40,321 nt of DNA from Sphaeroforma arctica JP610 (Eukaryota > Opisthokonta > Ichthyosporea > Ichthyophonida), in assembly GCF_001186125.1 (NCBI RefSeq), contig NW_014039909.1, positions 4,388-44,708 of the forward strand. Reading direction: 5' to 3'. Position 1 is the stretch's first letter; the number at the start of each line of letters is the position of its first letter. Shown piece by piece: positions 1 to 12,200 of the stretch. Made by a program: the position numbers and the translations under genes. Under the pieces are notes generated by a model, which saw nothing but the letters and a program-made list of their open reading frames with translations, searched no databases and was not told the origin of the DNA.

Positions 1-314
1 TTATATATGTATATACATATATGCAAAATCTCTATGGCATCGTGTATGTACTGTAGAGCAAGAATACCTACGCGTGTTGGTACGAATTTAGGTCGACATG
101 CAATTTGCCTGAGTATATTTCCTGGCGCATGTCACCATTCCTATCTAAAGGCAGAATCGAGTTTATATCCCGAAAAATGTGCGTCTGCATCTTCCAAGCC
201 TATGCAAGTTCTGGTATATATCTAATAAGTATATTAGGTGTATCAGTCGGATGTATATTCCATTAAGAAATCGGCAACATCACACACGATCTTCTTCACT
301 AACACCCACAACAG

Positions 315-442
315 AGTATCAAAGAGGCACAGACGCAGTTACTAGAGCTGCTTATGCGCTTTGCTACACCTGGCACTACTAGCAAGAAGAATTCCTCCGC
401 CGGCGAAGCTCCTGAGGGGCTTTTGAACCAGAACTGGGCGTG
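315..442 (+). CDS. penultimate exon of a 5'-truncated membrane-anchored protein gene
   Basis: The exon is framed by an acceptor (cccacaacag) and a canonical donor (GTGAGT at 443). It reads 42 codons plus two bases, starting SIKEAQTQLLELLMRF and ending LLNQNWA. The phase fits the exon at 644, the split codon becoming Trp. The first part looks like an amphipathic helix, followed by a Ser/Lys/Gly-rich linker. Earlier exons must lie left of the window; nothing in 1-314 gave a defensible exon. I do not recognise the family. Confidence 0.6.
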
Positions 443-643
443 GTGAGTGTGATGTCCGAATTTAAGGCGTCACACAGTATGAGTGTTGTCCGCTATTTCT
501 TATAATGTTTTGACCTTATCCTGTGCTGTCAAAGGCCTATATAGTACCAGTTGTAGTGGGTTTGTGCATGGTTCCATTAGTACTACTTCCGTATATATCA
601 CAAAGTTTCACTTCTAAATTCTTTATTCCGCATTGATTATCAG

Positions 644-830
644 GTTATCGAGGAAGGTGAAAAAAGGAAAAGCATATCTACAGCGGGAGAAGTTGCCTCT
701 CACTGTAGTGCTGCTGCTGCTCTTGTTGCTGGGGCTGTCTCTTATGGTGAACGTGGTGATGGTTCGGCAAATGCTTCTGAAAGATTACGAATTCGATAAA
801 CTACTCTTGGATACGCTCGTCAAGAATTAA
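644..830 (+). CDS. last exon of the same gene: C-terminal transmembrane anchor
   Basis: It follows acceptor gattatcag and reads one base plus 62 codons including TAA. A basic stretch (LSRKVKKGKAY) precedes a strongly hydrophobic segment (LTVVLLLLLLLGLSLM), then a charged tail ending LLLDTLVKN. This is a single membrane span about 30 residues from the C terminus, with positive charges on its N-terminal side. The frame joins the exon at 315-442 exactly. A second open frame across part of the exon (SAAAALVAGAVSYGERG) is rejected because it does not fit the upstream phase. Function unknown. Confidence 0.6.
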
Positions 831-2410
831 AATTTTAATGACTAATTATCGCCCAACGGTGTATCAGTTTAGTCCTTATTAGTGCTGACACACAGTCAAA
901 CAGCCACTTAAGTAGCGATACTTTTGGTGAAACAGTGATACTTTAGCATGTGGGAAATCCTACGTATAGGGGTAGTACAAAGGTGCTTAATTGAAGGGAA
1001 GCATTCAGTTGGTACACATATGGCAAGCGGTCCTTTCACTTTTCACGATATCGCTTAGCTCAAACATTAAACACGCGCAACTGATTTCAGAATGTGCTTA
1101 CGCGAGTGTGTGTACTCGTAGTAGAACACTTTGATGTACATAGGAAACTGTGCATGTGAAATTTACAAAAATATAGAATGCACGGTGACATTTTTTGGTT
1201 TGTTTGTTTTTTGCAGACTTGTGCACGCTAAATATGTGCAAGAATATATCATATATTGCATGATTTCATCTCCGGAAATTTATTTGGGTAATAAACCCTA
1301 CGACCTGAACCTCGGTTTAACCTTAAAACTATGTAATTTGGGTAGTGTGTACTTTTGCTTAGGTGTTTTCAAGTAGACCAGCGCGAGTGTGATGTTGTAA
1401 ATACCGGGGAAGTTGGAGAAGGTGGAGAGAGTAAAAATGGTTTGAGGTATCATTATAGTACTGCTCATTCGTTTTAAAAACTATATTCATATCTATGAAA
1501 AATGCTGTTGCCTGCATTAGATTTTGTGATATTTTTATATAGGTTTGCCAGGCTGTTGTAACGCTATGTCTTTCGCTGTAACGGCATTCGGTAGATCACT
1601 GTACACCAATCATATTGCTGCATAGCAATTCTCTCGCGTAACATGTACTAGGTTGACGCCACTGTATCACGATGGCAGGGTTGATGCCGATTGAGGCAAT
1701 TTGGCACCGGTGTTTACATTAGCGCCTCGGTAAGAGGATGGTATCGTTGTCGAACTTATACCGAATTGAATACCCAACAATACAACTGTAGATTTTTCTA
1801 TAGTTTCGAATGTATCCTTTTACGTATAGCCGCTGGGTCCTAATATTAGTGAAGCTCTACCTACGTTAACAACAATGCTCTGCACCAGAAACGGGCAGAT
1901 ATTGTTGTGACGTATGTTCTTTGCTGCTGCGTTGTAGGATCCTTGGTCCAGAGTAAGTGGTACAATTGTACACTTATTTCGGTAGCCCTGGACCAGGGCG
2001 TCTCGAATGATTCGAGCGAAACACACGCCAATTTGCGAACAATAGTTCAAACTCGCCCAGCAGATTTTATCAAATAAAATACGAAGCAACAACTGTGGGT
2101 CCTTTATTGCTCCGGGTAGAGAGTAGCCAAAACGACATTGCGTCACCCACTCAATCATACCAACTAAATATTATGTGAACAGGTGGTTCTCTTACTCCAA
2201 TTATGCGAGAAACCATACCGAAGAGAGCATTTCTGTGTGCTGTGATCCCTAGAGCATACCAGTAGCAAAGCTGACTAGTTCTAAAGTATACTTTAGAATG
2301 TACCACACTATGAACGCTCAACATACCTCCAGAAACTAGCCGGTTATTCACTAGATCACCTTACTAGCTGAATCTTTCAAAAACAGAAAGAGGAGACAAT
2401 ACGCCAGTGT

Positions 2411-2652
2411 GGAATCACAGACCCGGCTAGCTTACTTTTGTGGAATCACAGACCCGGCTAGCTTACTTTTGTGGAATCACAGACCCGGCTAGCTTTGGAA
2501 TCACAGACCCGGCTAGCTTTGGAATCACAGACCCGGCTAGCTTTGGAATCACAGACCCGGCTAGCTTTGGAGTCACAGACCCGGCTAGCTTTGGAATCAC
2601 AGACCCGGCTAGCTTACTTTTGTGGAATCACAGACCCGGCTAGCTTACTTTA
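2411..2652. repeat. tandem array with two unit lengths (24 and 31 bp), nine copies
   Basis: The shared core is ggaatcacagacccggctag. Unit starts are at 2411, 2442, 2473, 2497, 2521, 2545, 2569, 2593 and 2624. The first two and last two copies are about 31 bp because they end in acttttgt; the middle five are 24 bp. Copies are almost identical (one a-to-g change in the 2569 unit), so the array is young. As 24 is divisible by three, open frames run through it; these are repeat artefacts. Confidence 0.95.
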
Positions 2653-4793
2653 TTCAATTCGGTTTAAAGGTTTCCCACACAAGTGTGATTCCTTCCTGGT
2701 GTATTTTCTTCTACAGCTTACGATAACAATAGAGTGCAACGCAGCTTGTGAATTTATGTTCAGCAATAAATCAGCGGGAATATACCACCAAAGTTGTCCA
2801 AATTCTCTGGCAACCATGTCACACTCTATGACAAAGGCATTTTAATGTTGTTTTAATGTTTTATTTAATTTTACAATTGATAATACGATCAAGTGGTGTA
2901 ATTTTATTGTATCAAAATACCGTACTCTAGCGGAACGGTGAGATTGCGATATGGGCTACTTCCGCCACGGTGTTCAAGAATGTTTGGCGTTTGAATATTC
3001 AATACGTGCATTTCATTTTAAACTACTAGAAGCACCTTGTATATGTGCGACACTGCGAGCTGAGTGTCTGGATCGTTGACTCATGTCAAACAGAAACGAC
3101 AGCTGTTTATACTCAACCTTGTGAGGAGAACGAATGAAAAAGGGAGTTGCAGAAGGGACGTGAAGATGTGAGGAAAACAGATGGGACGAAGTATCGTCTG
3201 TTCCTCCCTTTTGTACCTGTGCAGTAGAAAGGGTCGGGCGAGTATAGTGGCTGGAACTATGAGACGAGTATCACTGTCATTCCAGGACACCAGATTTCGT
3301 AACATAGAATGTTGTTGTACTTGTAGTCGCTGATACACTTCCTGGTGCGAGGTCCACATTGGAGAAGCTGTCCAGAACTGTCAGGACGATCTCCCGCACA
3401 TAGGGCTATACTGAGCACTGATGATACTGTGAGTGGTCTCTACAGCAAAAGTACTGACGAAAAATCTTCCATGGAATGTATGTGCAGATAGAGCGTTGAT
3501 CAGCTGTACCGGGATACCCGCGATCAGAAACTATAGCTCAAGGTCGGTCAAAAAAAAATTTATCAAAAACCTGAACACTGTATCGGTGTCGTAGCGATAT
3601 CCAGGGAGCCGTCGGAAACAAGACTGGAGAACTCAGTAGTCCCAGAAAATGTTGTATAAATTCAGGGGCTTTTGGCAAATGAGAGGGCAAGAATCCAAAT
3701 AGCTTGGCATTGAGAGGTCGACATGCGTGGCAAATACATTGTTGGTGCGATTATGCAGTTTATGCAACCCACTACTAGAGTGGCGTGTATTGTGGAGTTA
3801 GTCGTGTTGAATACGATATGAACAGCACTGAATTGAGGAGGTGCGTGAACCTAGCAGGAAGTAAGAGGTATTAAAACCTAACAACTGCGGAGACCCATCC
3901 CTCATAAATGAGGGCGCGATCATAAAGGGAAGCAGCACGCCCGTCCAGAATATATATATTTTTTTTTATGGCGTTTTGAGTTCACCCCAAATATCTGTAT
4001 TTGTTGCCAGCGTGTTTGAAGTACTATTTTTTTCTGAGCCTGAGGTAACTTACTCACTTAACATGGCGGCACTGATACTGACAGTTTGACCGGTTTCATA
4101 TAATATTGTCACATGAGATGTACCAAATAAGCGAGTAAGCTCACCACGAGTTGCAAGAGGTCCACAAAGCAAGCCAAGGGTAGGTGCAATGAGCGGAAAT
4201 TTTTGTTTTATCATCGACATTAAATTAATCGTGATAGGTGAAATCCTTTGTGTCAATTAAGCTACCTGTGGGCTCTGATTAACTCATGTTTTACATAATA
4301 ATTACTACGAGTTGCAAAGGTTTGCGTTAACCATGCTAAGGTTTGTGTATCAATTGAGTGCGAGTCTTGTATGTAAAGACTTGCCTCGTAAGCAGCCGCT
4401 TTTGGTATGCTTGTTTACTAAGTTATTGCCCTGAACTCCCTTACTTGCAGTACTTATTATAACCCCTGTTTGTTCACCTCATGTTTGAATCCATATCAAG
4501 TCAATACGACCAAGCGCACGAAACACAACTAGAAGCCATCCGCATATAGTAACGGCACACAGGCTGATGTATTGCAATCATCACAACACTGCTTACCTCC
4601 ACATATACGCAAGTCTACTCTACATAGATGATATACCAGATATATCTTGTCATATCAAGGTCTCTAAAATGTGAGCAGTGCTCGAGGCATGATCTAAATA
4701 AAAATGAATACCTCTGAGTTTAAAACACCCTGCCTGCTCAAGATGTGTCTCTCGTATTGAACAGAATACCCAACGGGTAATAGTGTTAATAAC

Positions 4794-5168
4794 AGGCGGT
4801 TCCAAGTGGGGATTTGTTGCAGGCGAATCCACCCCCCCCCTTTTTTTTTTGGGCTGAGCTCTTTTCACTTCGTACCCCGCATTTTTAGGGTTTAGGGTTT
4901 AGAGTTAGGGTTTTCCCACCCCGGAAACAGACTCAGTGGACATACGGGTGCATTTGAATAGTTCAAAATTCACTGTTTAAAGCAGTGCCGTCGTTATAAC
5001 CTTGAAGAGGGGGAGCCTGTTTTGGCGCGTTACTTATTTTACCTGAATATGGGAACAAAGTTGTCAAGTCTAGTCCCAACTATAAAATAAGAGAAAAGCG
5101 GAAAGAGCCCCCCCCCCCTTTTTTTTGGATTTTATTCGCCTGAAACAAACATTCAGTTGGAACCGCCT
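4794..5168. mobile_element. 375-bp MITE-like element with imperfect terminal inverted repeats
   Basis: The left end (aggcggttccaagtgggg, continuing to gcaggcgaat) matches the reverse complement of the right end (aggcggttccaactgaat, continuing to caggcgaat) over about 35 bp. The interior has no coding capacity. It carries a TTTAGGG tract (4883-4914) and two C-run/T-run polypyrimidine blocks in the same orientation (about 4831-4851 and 5109-5127). No clear target-site duplication is visible. A non-autonomous DNA transposon is the simplest reading; a chance inverted duplication is the alternative. Confidence 0.55.
4883..4914. repeat. interstitial telomere-like TTTAGGG tract
   Basis: Two perfect TTTAGGG units are followed by degenerate units (agagttagggtttt). 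The tract lies inside the 4794-5168 element. It is the longest such uninterrupted tract in the intergenic left part. Confidence 0.8.
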
Positions 5169-5882
5169 AAATCTACTCTACCTATGCGATTTCTCGGTTA
5201 TCTTGAATCATGTCATGTCCAAAAAGGCGGTGTTGGTCTCAAGGTGTGATCCATTATTTTCGAATAATAGTTCTATAGTATGGCCTACTCAAAATGTCTC
5301 TTGAATTGTATTCTCGAAATACCTACAGATTTAACCATATTTAAAAGAAGTCTCATCAATATATGATACATAAACAACAAGATTGAACATAAAGACATAA
5401 TCGAGTCTATTCATTTCACTTCCATATTAAACATGAAGTAGCATATGTATAACGACGCACATGTCGCATTGAACGTCACACATTACCCCCTTAACCGTAC
5501 TTTTGATTAGGACCACACGAGAGCAGTTTTTTAATATGCGAACAGTACTTTAATATGGTCCACACAAGTTGTACATCCTTAAACGTTTGCAAGGCTATAG
5601 CAAGTGAGAGCTTTACGCACCTATACCGCACGAAACACCCGCATGATTTGGATGAAGCAATTATCCATACTCCCAACTCTATTTTTGGCGCTTTCTGTTT
5701 ATTGTTTACGATGGCTACTTGTCAGAATAGCCTGTATTGGAGCTGTTGCTGTTTTCCATTATGAACCGTCTTTTTCAATATATTGAAGGCCTATGCAGCA
5801 ATTTATAATTTATAGAGCTGATACGTGATTGCACCACAGGCTTGAGTTGGCCTAGCTATGATTTACGTATCGAGCTGGCACT

Positions 5883-5888
5883 TTTATT
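5883..5888 (-). promoter_or_regulatory. candidate polyadenylation signal of TOP2
   Basis: AATAAA on the minus strand lies about 305 bases after the TOP2 stop codon. It is the first perfect hexamer I see downstream. No transcript evidence. Confidence 0.3.
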
Positions 5889-6192
5889 TTCAGCTGAGCC
5901 CGGGTCCTCGAACATCCGCTGCTCTATGTGGGCGTTCTCTGTTTTAGTGACAGATTGTAGGGTTAAAGACCTCGTCCGCATTAAGTCGATCTTGTCAGTG
6001 CCGTGAGACGCTATTGAACGCCATCCGCGATACAAAATATGGAACAGAGGACGAGGCTGGTGTGTCCAAGCGCCCACATTATGGCGTAGATCCATACTGC
6101 ACGCACGCACGTCAAGCCAACACCAGCGGTTGCTTGTAGGGCTCCTCATCTCCCGGACTCTATACAATGGCTTGGTGGCTTAACAAAGCGCA

Positions 6193-6246
6193 CTATAACT
6201 CGAACTCGGAGCCATCCGAGTCATCGCCCTCTGACGAAGGGTCGCT
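6193..6246 (-). CDS. TOP2: TOP2 exon 32 (residues 1448-1464 and stop)
   Basis: Acidic end [17 protein letters not shown] followed by TAG. Acceptor catgcacag. Confidence 0.88.
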   Translation of the reverse strand, partial: SDPSSEGDDSDGSEFEL

Positions 6247-9200
6247 CTGTGCATGGGGAGTGTGGGTGAGGAGATGAGAGTGTGTTGCTGCAGGGACCCA
6301 CAGGACACACAACACGACACACAACACAGCTTCTGTAAATAACGGTGGTGGTGACTAATGCAACCGGGAATAGGGTTCGGCAAAGCATGACTGTCACAGG
6401 GAGGGTGTCACGTTCGCGATTCTCCTTCGCTACGTCGTACTCTGCCGCAAATGTGCTTGTACTCTCACATTACAAACACATAAGCAAATGCCTGCTCTTG
6501 CTAGGTATACGTATTCGTCGCGCATTAAACTGCAAGAGACATATGCCAGGTACACCACAACATATAAAAAATTAGAGACAAAAAACAAACCAACAAAAAG
6601 ATTCAGTCCGAAGCGATGATACACAGCAGACACAGTAGAGACCCTTCACAGATATACACACGCAATGTGCGTGTTGTGAGGGGCTGCTAGCTGCATGTAA
6701 GTGGTTGTAAGTTAACATCCGTCATCATTTAAGATGTCTTGTATGCCATAGGAAGACTACACGCTTTGAACGCGTACTAACAATCGCTTCCACAAAAAGT
6801 GGTCTGCATCGTAACCATGAACTGTGGAATTGGTTCCAAGCTGGCAGGGGGCATGTGGCCAAGACAAACCATAAGTACAAAACGTTAAACAATACCCATC
6901 GGCGTAACAATAATGGATCCGTCTACGTACCCGCAGTGGTCTTAACACCTACCTCGTAATTATACTTCACTTTGGCAGCAGCCCGGCGAGATGTCGGAGC
7001 GCGTTTAACGGGTATTTCGAAATCTGTGATGTGAAAATAAGACATAGAACAATCGTTGGTCTCGAGCGCACCATAGCTGGCTAAGAATAGTACATCACAT
7101 CTGGCTCAGTAAAGTACAAATACATGCACAACACCGTCCTTGACTCAGAATAGTACATATACACATGTGCAGCCAAACTTGCGGGCATGCTGCTCGCACA
7201 ACCAGGTACCTTAATCATATACACCACCAACCACGTACACCAAGTGGTATGAAGATCACGTTCACCAACCTCTGCTTAGTTTTAATCCAAAACATGTTCA
7301 GCATTTCTCAACCCATCTCTCAGCCTAAAGATACATATCTATGTATATAAAAATACTCACAATACAAAAATACATATTTATGTATATATATATATATACT
7401 CGCAATTACAGATCTACGTATATATAAATACTCGAAATACAGATGCATGCAAGTACTTGTCACTCCTACCTAAGTTGTCATCGCTGTCGCTTAGTGCCGG
7501 GACTGTGGCCACAGCGGCCTTGGCAGCGGCTGTTTTAGCCTTAGCCTTGGCTTTGGGTGCAGCCTTTGCACGTGGCTTGGCAGGTGCCTTGGCTTTGGCT
7601 TTTGATTTAGGGATTGTATCACACTCAGCCTCCGAGTTCTGTGGATATGCACAAGGGTTTTGAGTTTCGAGGGTTTAGAGGTTTAGGTATAGTTCTGAGG
7701 ATATGTACAAGGCGGCGGATGATGAGTGGGAAGACGGATCGAGTTCATACAGATGGAAGATGTGCTAATACGCTGGTAGTCTGTGTGATCCCAATTGTAC
7801 TGTGTTGTACGGTATCGACAGAAGTCACCAGCAACGTTTATTGTGGCGACAAACGGATATAGCGTGCAGTGCATGCAATTTGCGACACGTGAGAAATGAT
7901 TGTTACCACCACTCGACGCGTCGCTTACTAATCATACACATGCATGTCCCAGTCATCTGTTCGTGTCCGCTACAATTTGCAACATGTTGGGGCTATGTGG
8001 ACGTACCTCATCCGAATCCTCGCTGTACGTGCGCACCGTCTTCTTCTTCTCCACCGTGCGCGGCACATCGCGTTCCGACGGTCTGTAGAGAACGGGTTGC
8101 GTTTTAAGGTTTAGGGTTGTATGGTTGTGTAGAACGGGTTGAGTTTCAGTTGCGTTTTGGAGGGGTGGGACTATGAGTGTATATGGTTGACGGCGCACAT
8201 AGTATCAGTATTGCAGGGGTCTGTTGAGTGTGTTCACACTCACGGCTGTGCGTGTTAGTATTGTGTACACAGAAGTAGCTTTCGAGCATGGTGTAACGAG
8301 TTCTGCGGTCCCCAAACCATCGTGTATGTTTAGCTGAAGGCGGTACGAGGTTACAAGGACCAACACTTGCAATTACATATGAATTGCAAGTGTAGTACAG
8401 CAAAGCGCGACACAGATATGCAGCACCGTAGCGTAGGTGCCATTCGCATCGCTTGATGTTATCAAAGATCTGATACCCCTACACAGGGACTCACCAACCC
8501 ATTCACAGAAACAGAGCGCACTTATATAGAGACTGCTATGCACGTTGGTCAACAGGGCGAATACAATATGTGAGAAGAATCAACCGTCACTAGACTCGCC
8601 CGGGTTAGGCTTGGTGGTCCTTGTTTGAGCACAAACACAGTGCAGGTGGCATGGATCGTCCCATCACAGCTAGCCGTAATAATCAACAACACAGGACCGG
8701 TCGATGCAATGAAGACGGCAACAGATAGAGGCACACATTGACAGCTCTATGAATGCACTCTATCTAAAGGACCTGTGCACACGGTACATAGTCTGCTGCG
8801 CTGAGTATGAACGTGGAGTGTCTACAGAGGCTTTAGGGTTTATACCCTAAACCCTAGAACCTTAAAACCCTACACCACGTACCGTTTTCCAGGTTTGCCA
8901 ACCGACAAGCGTTTCACAGAGTCTGCCAGATCAGTGACGCCGTGTTCGTCTTCGTCCAGGTCTAAATCTTCGTCGCTGATGACAGTTTGGTATTTCTGTA
9001 CAACATTACATAGCAACACACGCCGAGGTATCATCAGATATGAGCGACTGGTTGGGGGATTATCCGTACTAGCATGCACGGTAGAGTGTGGCTGCACTAA
9101 CAGTATTGGGCCAACCAGACTTGATACATGGTGTTGTGTTGGGGTTATGAAGTATGGGTGTAAGATAAAACAATGGCGGCTATGCAGTAGGGAGGTGCAT

Positions 9201-12200
9201 GTGTTGGGGTTAGGAAGTATGGGTGTATGATTAAACAATGGCGGCTATGTTGTAGGGGGGTGTATATGCTGCGAGTGTCATACTGAAGGCAGGCTATTCT
9301 TTAGGAATGGAATTGCCGTGGCCCTTGCGTGATCCGTAAATACGATACCGTGGGAGACGACGGGAAGCATCCGTACTACTTGCAACCGCTTGAAACGGTA
9401 CGATAGAGTAACTAGAAATGATCAGCAACTGCAACTAAGGAACATTAAAGTACAACCCTGGCACAGGATAGAAAGGGAAACTGTGGTACTAACTATGGTA
9501 CTGGAGATACGGGTAAGGAGTGCGCCAAACCAATTCCGGTGGACACACGAGGGCACGAAAGCGCATCGCCGTGGTCATCATAAAGTGGAATCGTGTAGTG
9601 TGTTGAGTAGAAGCCTCTCATACATTAACTACATCACATTCCAGTGGTTGAAGTGGGTGGAGTGAGTGGTGTGTGTAGGTATACTGAGTTGTCACAGTGG
9701 TGCCAATCAACCAATACGAGTAGTCTTGGTAGGCTAAAGGACCTGTTCGAGGCGCCGTCGCTTTCTGGTGAATTTGATCACGGGCTGGCTGGCTGGCTGG
9801 CTTGCCCTGGTATAAACTCTTGGGCCGGAGCAGTGACTATGGGTTAGCAAGGCCATACAACCGTAGGACACAGGTACAGGCACACACGTCTACCTGGCAC
9901 ACGCGGGATGTCAGTACCAACAGCCAACACTGAGACGATGGGTAACAAACTACAGTACCGTGCATGTGACGAGGCTATTAAAACTGACTCGTGTCTCTCT
10001 ACTACACAGGAGATACGGCAACGTTTACGCTCTGTACGAGTGGCTAGAACACCGCACAGCCGCAGCACATCGCAGAGCACAAGCCATGCAGTAGATAATA
10101 TAATCTTTGAATTACCATTTTAACTCTTATTAGCGGTGTAGAGTTTAGGGTTTTAGGTAGATTCCCCGAGGCTGCACAGGAGAGTCACGGGGCTCGCTAT
10201 ACGGTGCGTATATACCTGCGTTGTAGGTACGCGTCTGTTCACAGATGTGAAGTCCCACTGACAGCCACAGGCACGCTGGCTATCGCATACAAGCAAACAC
10301 CTAGTGCTACAACAAACAAGGAAACACCTAGTGCTACAACAAGCAAGGAAATACTTAGTGCTACAACAAACAAGGACGTGGAATACATACACCACACATG
10401 ATCACACAGCACATCCCCAATTGCGTATGTGCGCAGTGCCTTTGTTGGCAGTTGATCATCAGGGCACTTGTGAGTAGATATGGCGAGTCAGTCCGTTGTA
10501 CCGAGGTATCGGATTTTGGGTTGTGCACACGCATGTGTGTGTATATGTCACACTCACACATAGGCACAAAGACACAGACATCCAGCCATGCCACACTCAA
10601 CACAGTCAGCCTCACACAGTCAACACCCCGCACTCACTGCACTCGCCCGCACCTTCGTGACGGGCGTCTTGTTCTGCCGTTGCCTGGGTGCAGGCTCTTT
10701 CTTTGGGGCTTTGGTCATGGCCAGGCGCTGTGATAAGCTGAGCATGACCCCACCGTCGCTGTCTGAGTCGCTGTTGCTGTCGGGTACAATGGTGGACCTT
10801 GGTTTGGTCTTCCTGGCCGTGGGGCGTTTGGGCTTAATCGCCTGCAATCGGATGGGCGAGGATAAGGGATAGAGATTGCAATAGGAGAAGGAATAGAGAG
10901 CAAATGGGATTGATGGACGGAGAAGGGAAGGAAAGAATACATATATCAGAGCAAGGGAGGGCAGGCGTGGTCATGCATAGTGCGTGGTGTGTTATGCCCT
11001 CATTCTCTTTTTTTTTCTCGCAATAGTCTTGGTACACATAAGGTGAGCCGCAAGTTAACGGAACATAAAATGAGACACCTCGAAAAATCGATTGGAGTTG
11101 CTGACGGACCGAAACTCAATAACGAAAACGGGTCAAAAGGGAAAGGTAAGCACGGATGTGCAGGCAAGCGATGGCAGCCCACCAGCCGGTTGGCGCCACT
11201 TACCGATGCCTGGGGCTGGTCATCCTCTAAAGTGGCTTTGGTTTGTTCTGATTTTATGACTTTCTGTGTTTAGTAAGAGGGGGTGGTGGTGTATGCGTGT
11301 GTGGGGAAAAAAAGGGGAAGGTGATTTAAAATATTTTGGCGTATGTGTAAACAACGAGCACTACTTGGTATTTTTTTTCCGTCCCAAAAGGCTGCGGGAG
11401 AAGACCAAAAGGCCCCGGTCAACTCAGCGATGATGTGCTGGCAGCATACACATAATACGGGCAAGCTCACACTTCTGTTGCGAGGATATTTACTTGAGAG
11501 ACGCATACTTTCGCACATGCAATTGTACATACATGCAAATATATCAAACAAACCTTGTACTTACATTCAAATACCTTGATTGCATATACGAGATATCTAA
11601 TTTATAATATAAGCCTTGTACTTACATTCAGACACCTTGATTGCATATGTGAGATATCTAAGTTATAATATAAGCCTTGTACTTGCATTCAGACACCTTG
11701 ATTACATATACGAGATATCTAAGTTATCATATAACCCGTGTACTTACATTCAGACACCTTGATTGCATATACGAGATATCTAAGTTATAATATAAGCCTT
11801 GTACTTACATTCAGACACCTTGATTACATATACGAGATATCTAAGTTATCATAAAAGCCTTATACTTACATTCAGACACCTTGATTGCATATGTGAGATA
11901 TCTGAGTTCAAATACCTTCATACGTATCATATAAGTATACTTGTACACATATTGGACGCAAAACCCTAATACCCTACAAGTACACTTGTACACAAATTTG
12001 ACGCATACGAGATAGCCGTCACACCTTTGGGACAGCCATTTTCCTGGCGGCGGGTTTGCTCGGTTGCCAGTCGTCTTCTTCTTTGGGTGTGATCTGGTAC
12101 AAAGAAGGCCACATGCACATCAGCTACAATTCAGAAGGGCTGCACTGTGGCTGTAGCATGTGATCAGGGGCAAATGAAGCACACAGACAGAAGGGCTGCA

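Larger units (their letters stand above)
831..6192. other. intergenic region with no confident gene
   Basis: This stretch separates the plus-strand gene end at 830 from the TOP2 stop codon at 6193. It holds the 24/31-bp array at 2411-2652, the inverted-repeat element at 4794-5168 and several short open frames. The longest of these, minus 1820-2158 (112 codons) and minus 3081-3359, show no motif I recognise. A minus-strand frame near 4050-4250 ends at a good donor (GTAAGT about 4044-4049), so an unidentified exon there is possible but unsupported. Confidence 0.5.

Noticed and set aside
644-796. Alternative frame SAAAALVAGAVSYGERG in the left gene
   Set aside because: Phase does not match the exon at 315-442, whereas the transmembrane frame does.
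1820-2158. 112-codon minus-strand ORF as a gene
   Set aside because: No recognisable motif, no splice partners and composition close to background; listed only in the spacer description.
2440-2845. Repeat-encoded proteins (ITDPASFG / ESQTRLAL)
   Set aside because: Both frames are translations of the 24-bp array; an open frame is expected from the period.
3081-3359. Possible coding or mobile-element remnant
   Set aside because: Weak resemblance in two competing frames and no diagnostic motif; not enough to name a family.
7457-7663. Plus-strand Ala/Leu-rich 68-codon frame
   Set aside because: Antisense shadow of the Lys/Ala-rich TOP2 exon 30.
8996-10652. An extra TOP2 exon in the longest intron
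   Set aside because: Scanned by eye for charged, phase-0 segments between good splice sites; none was convincing.
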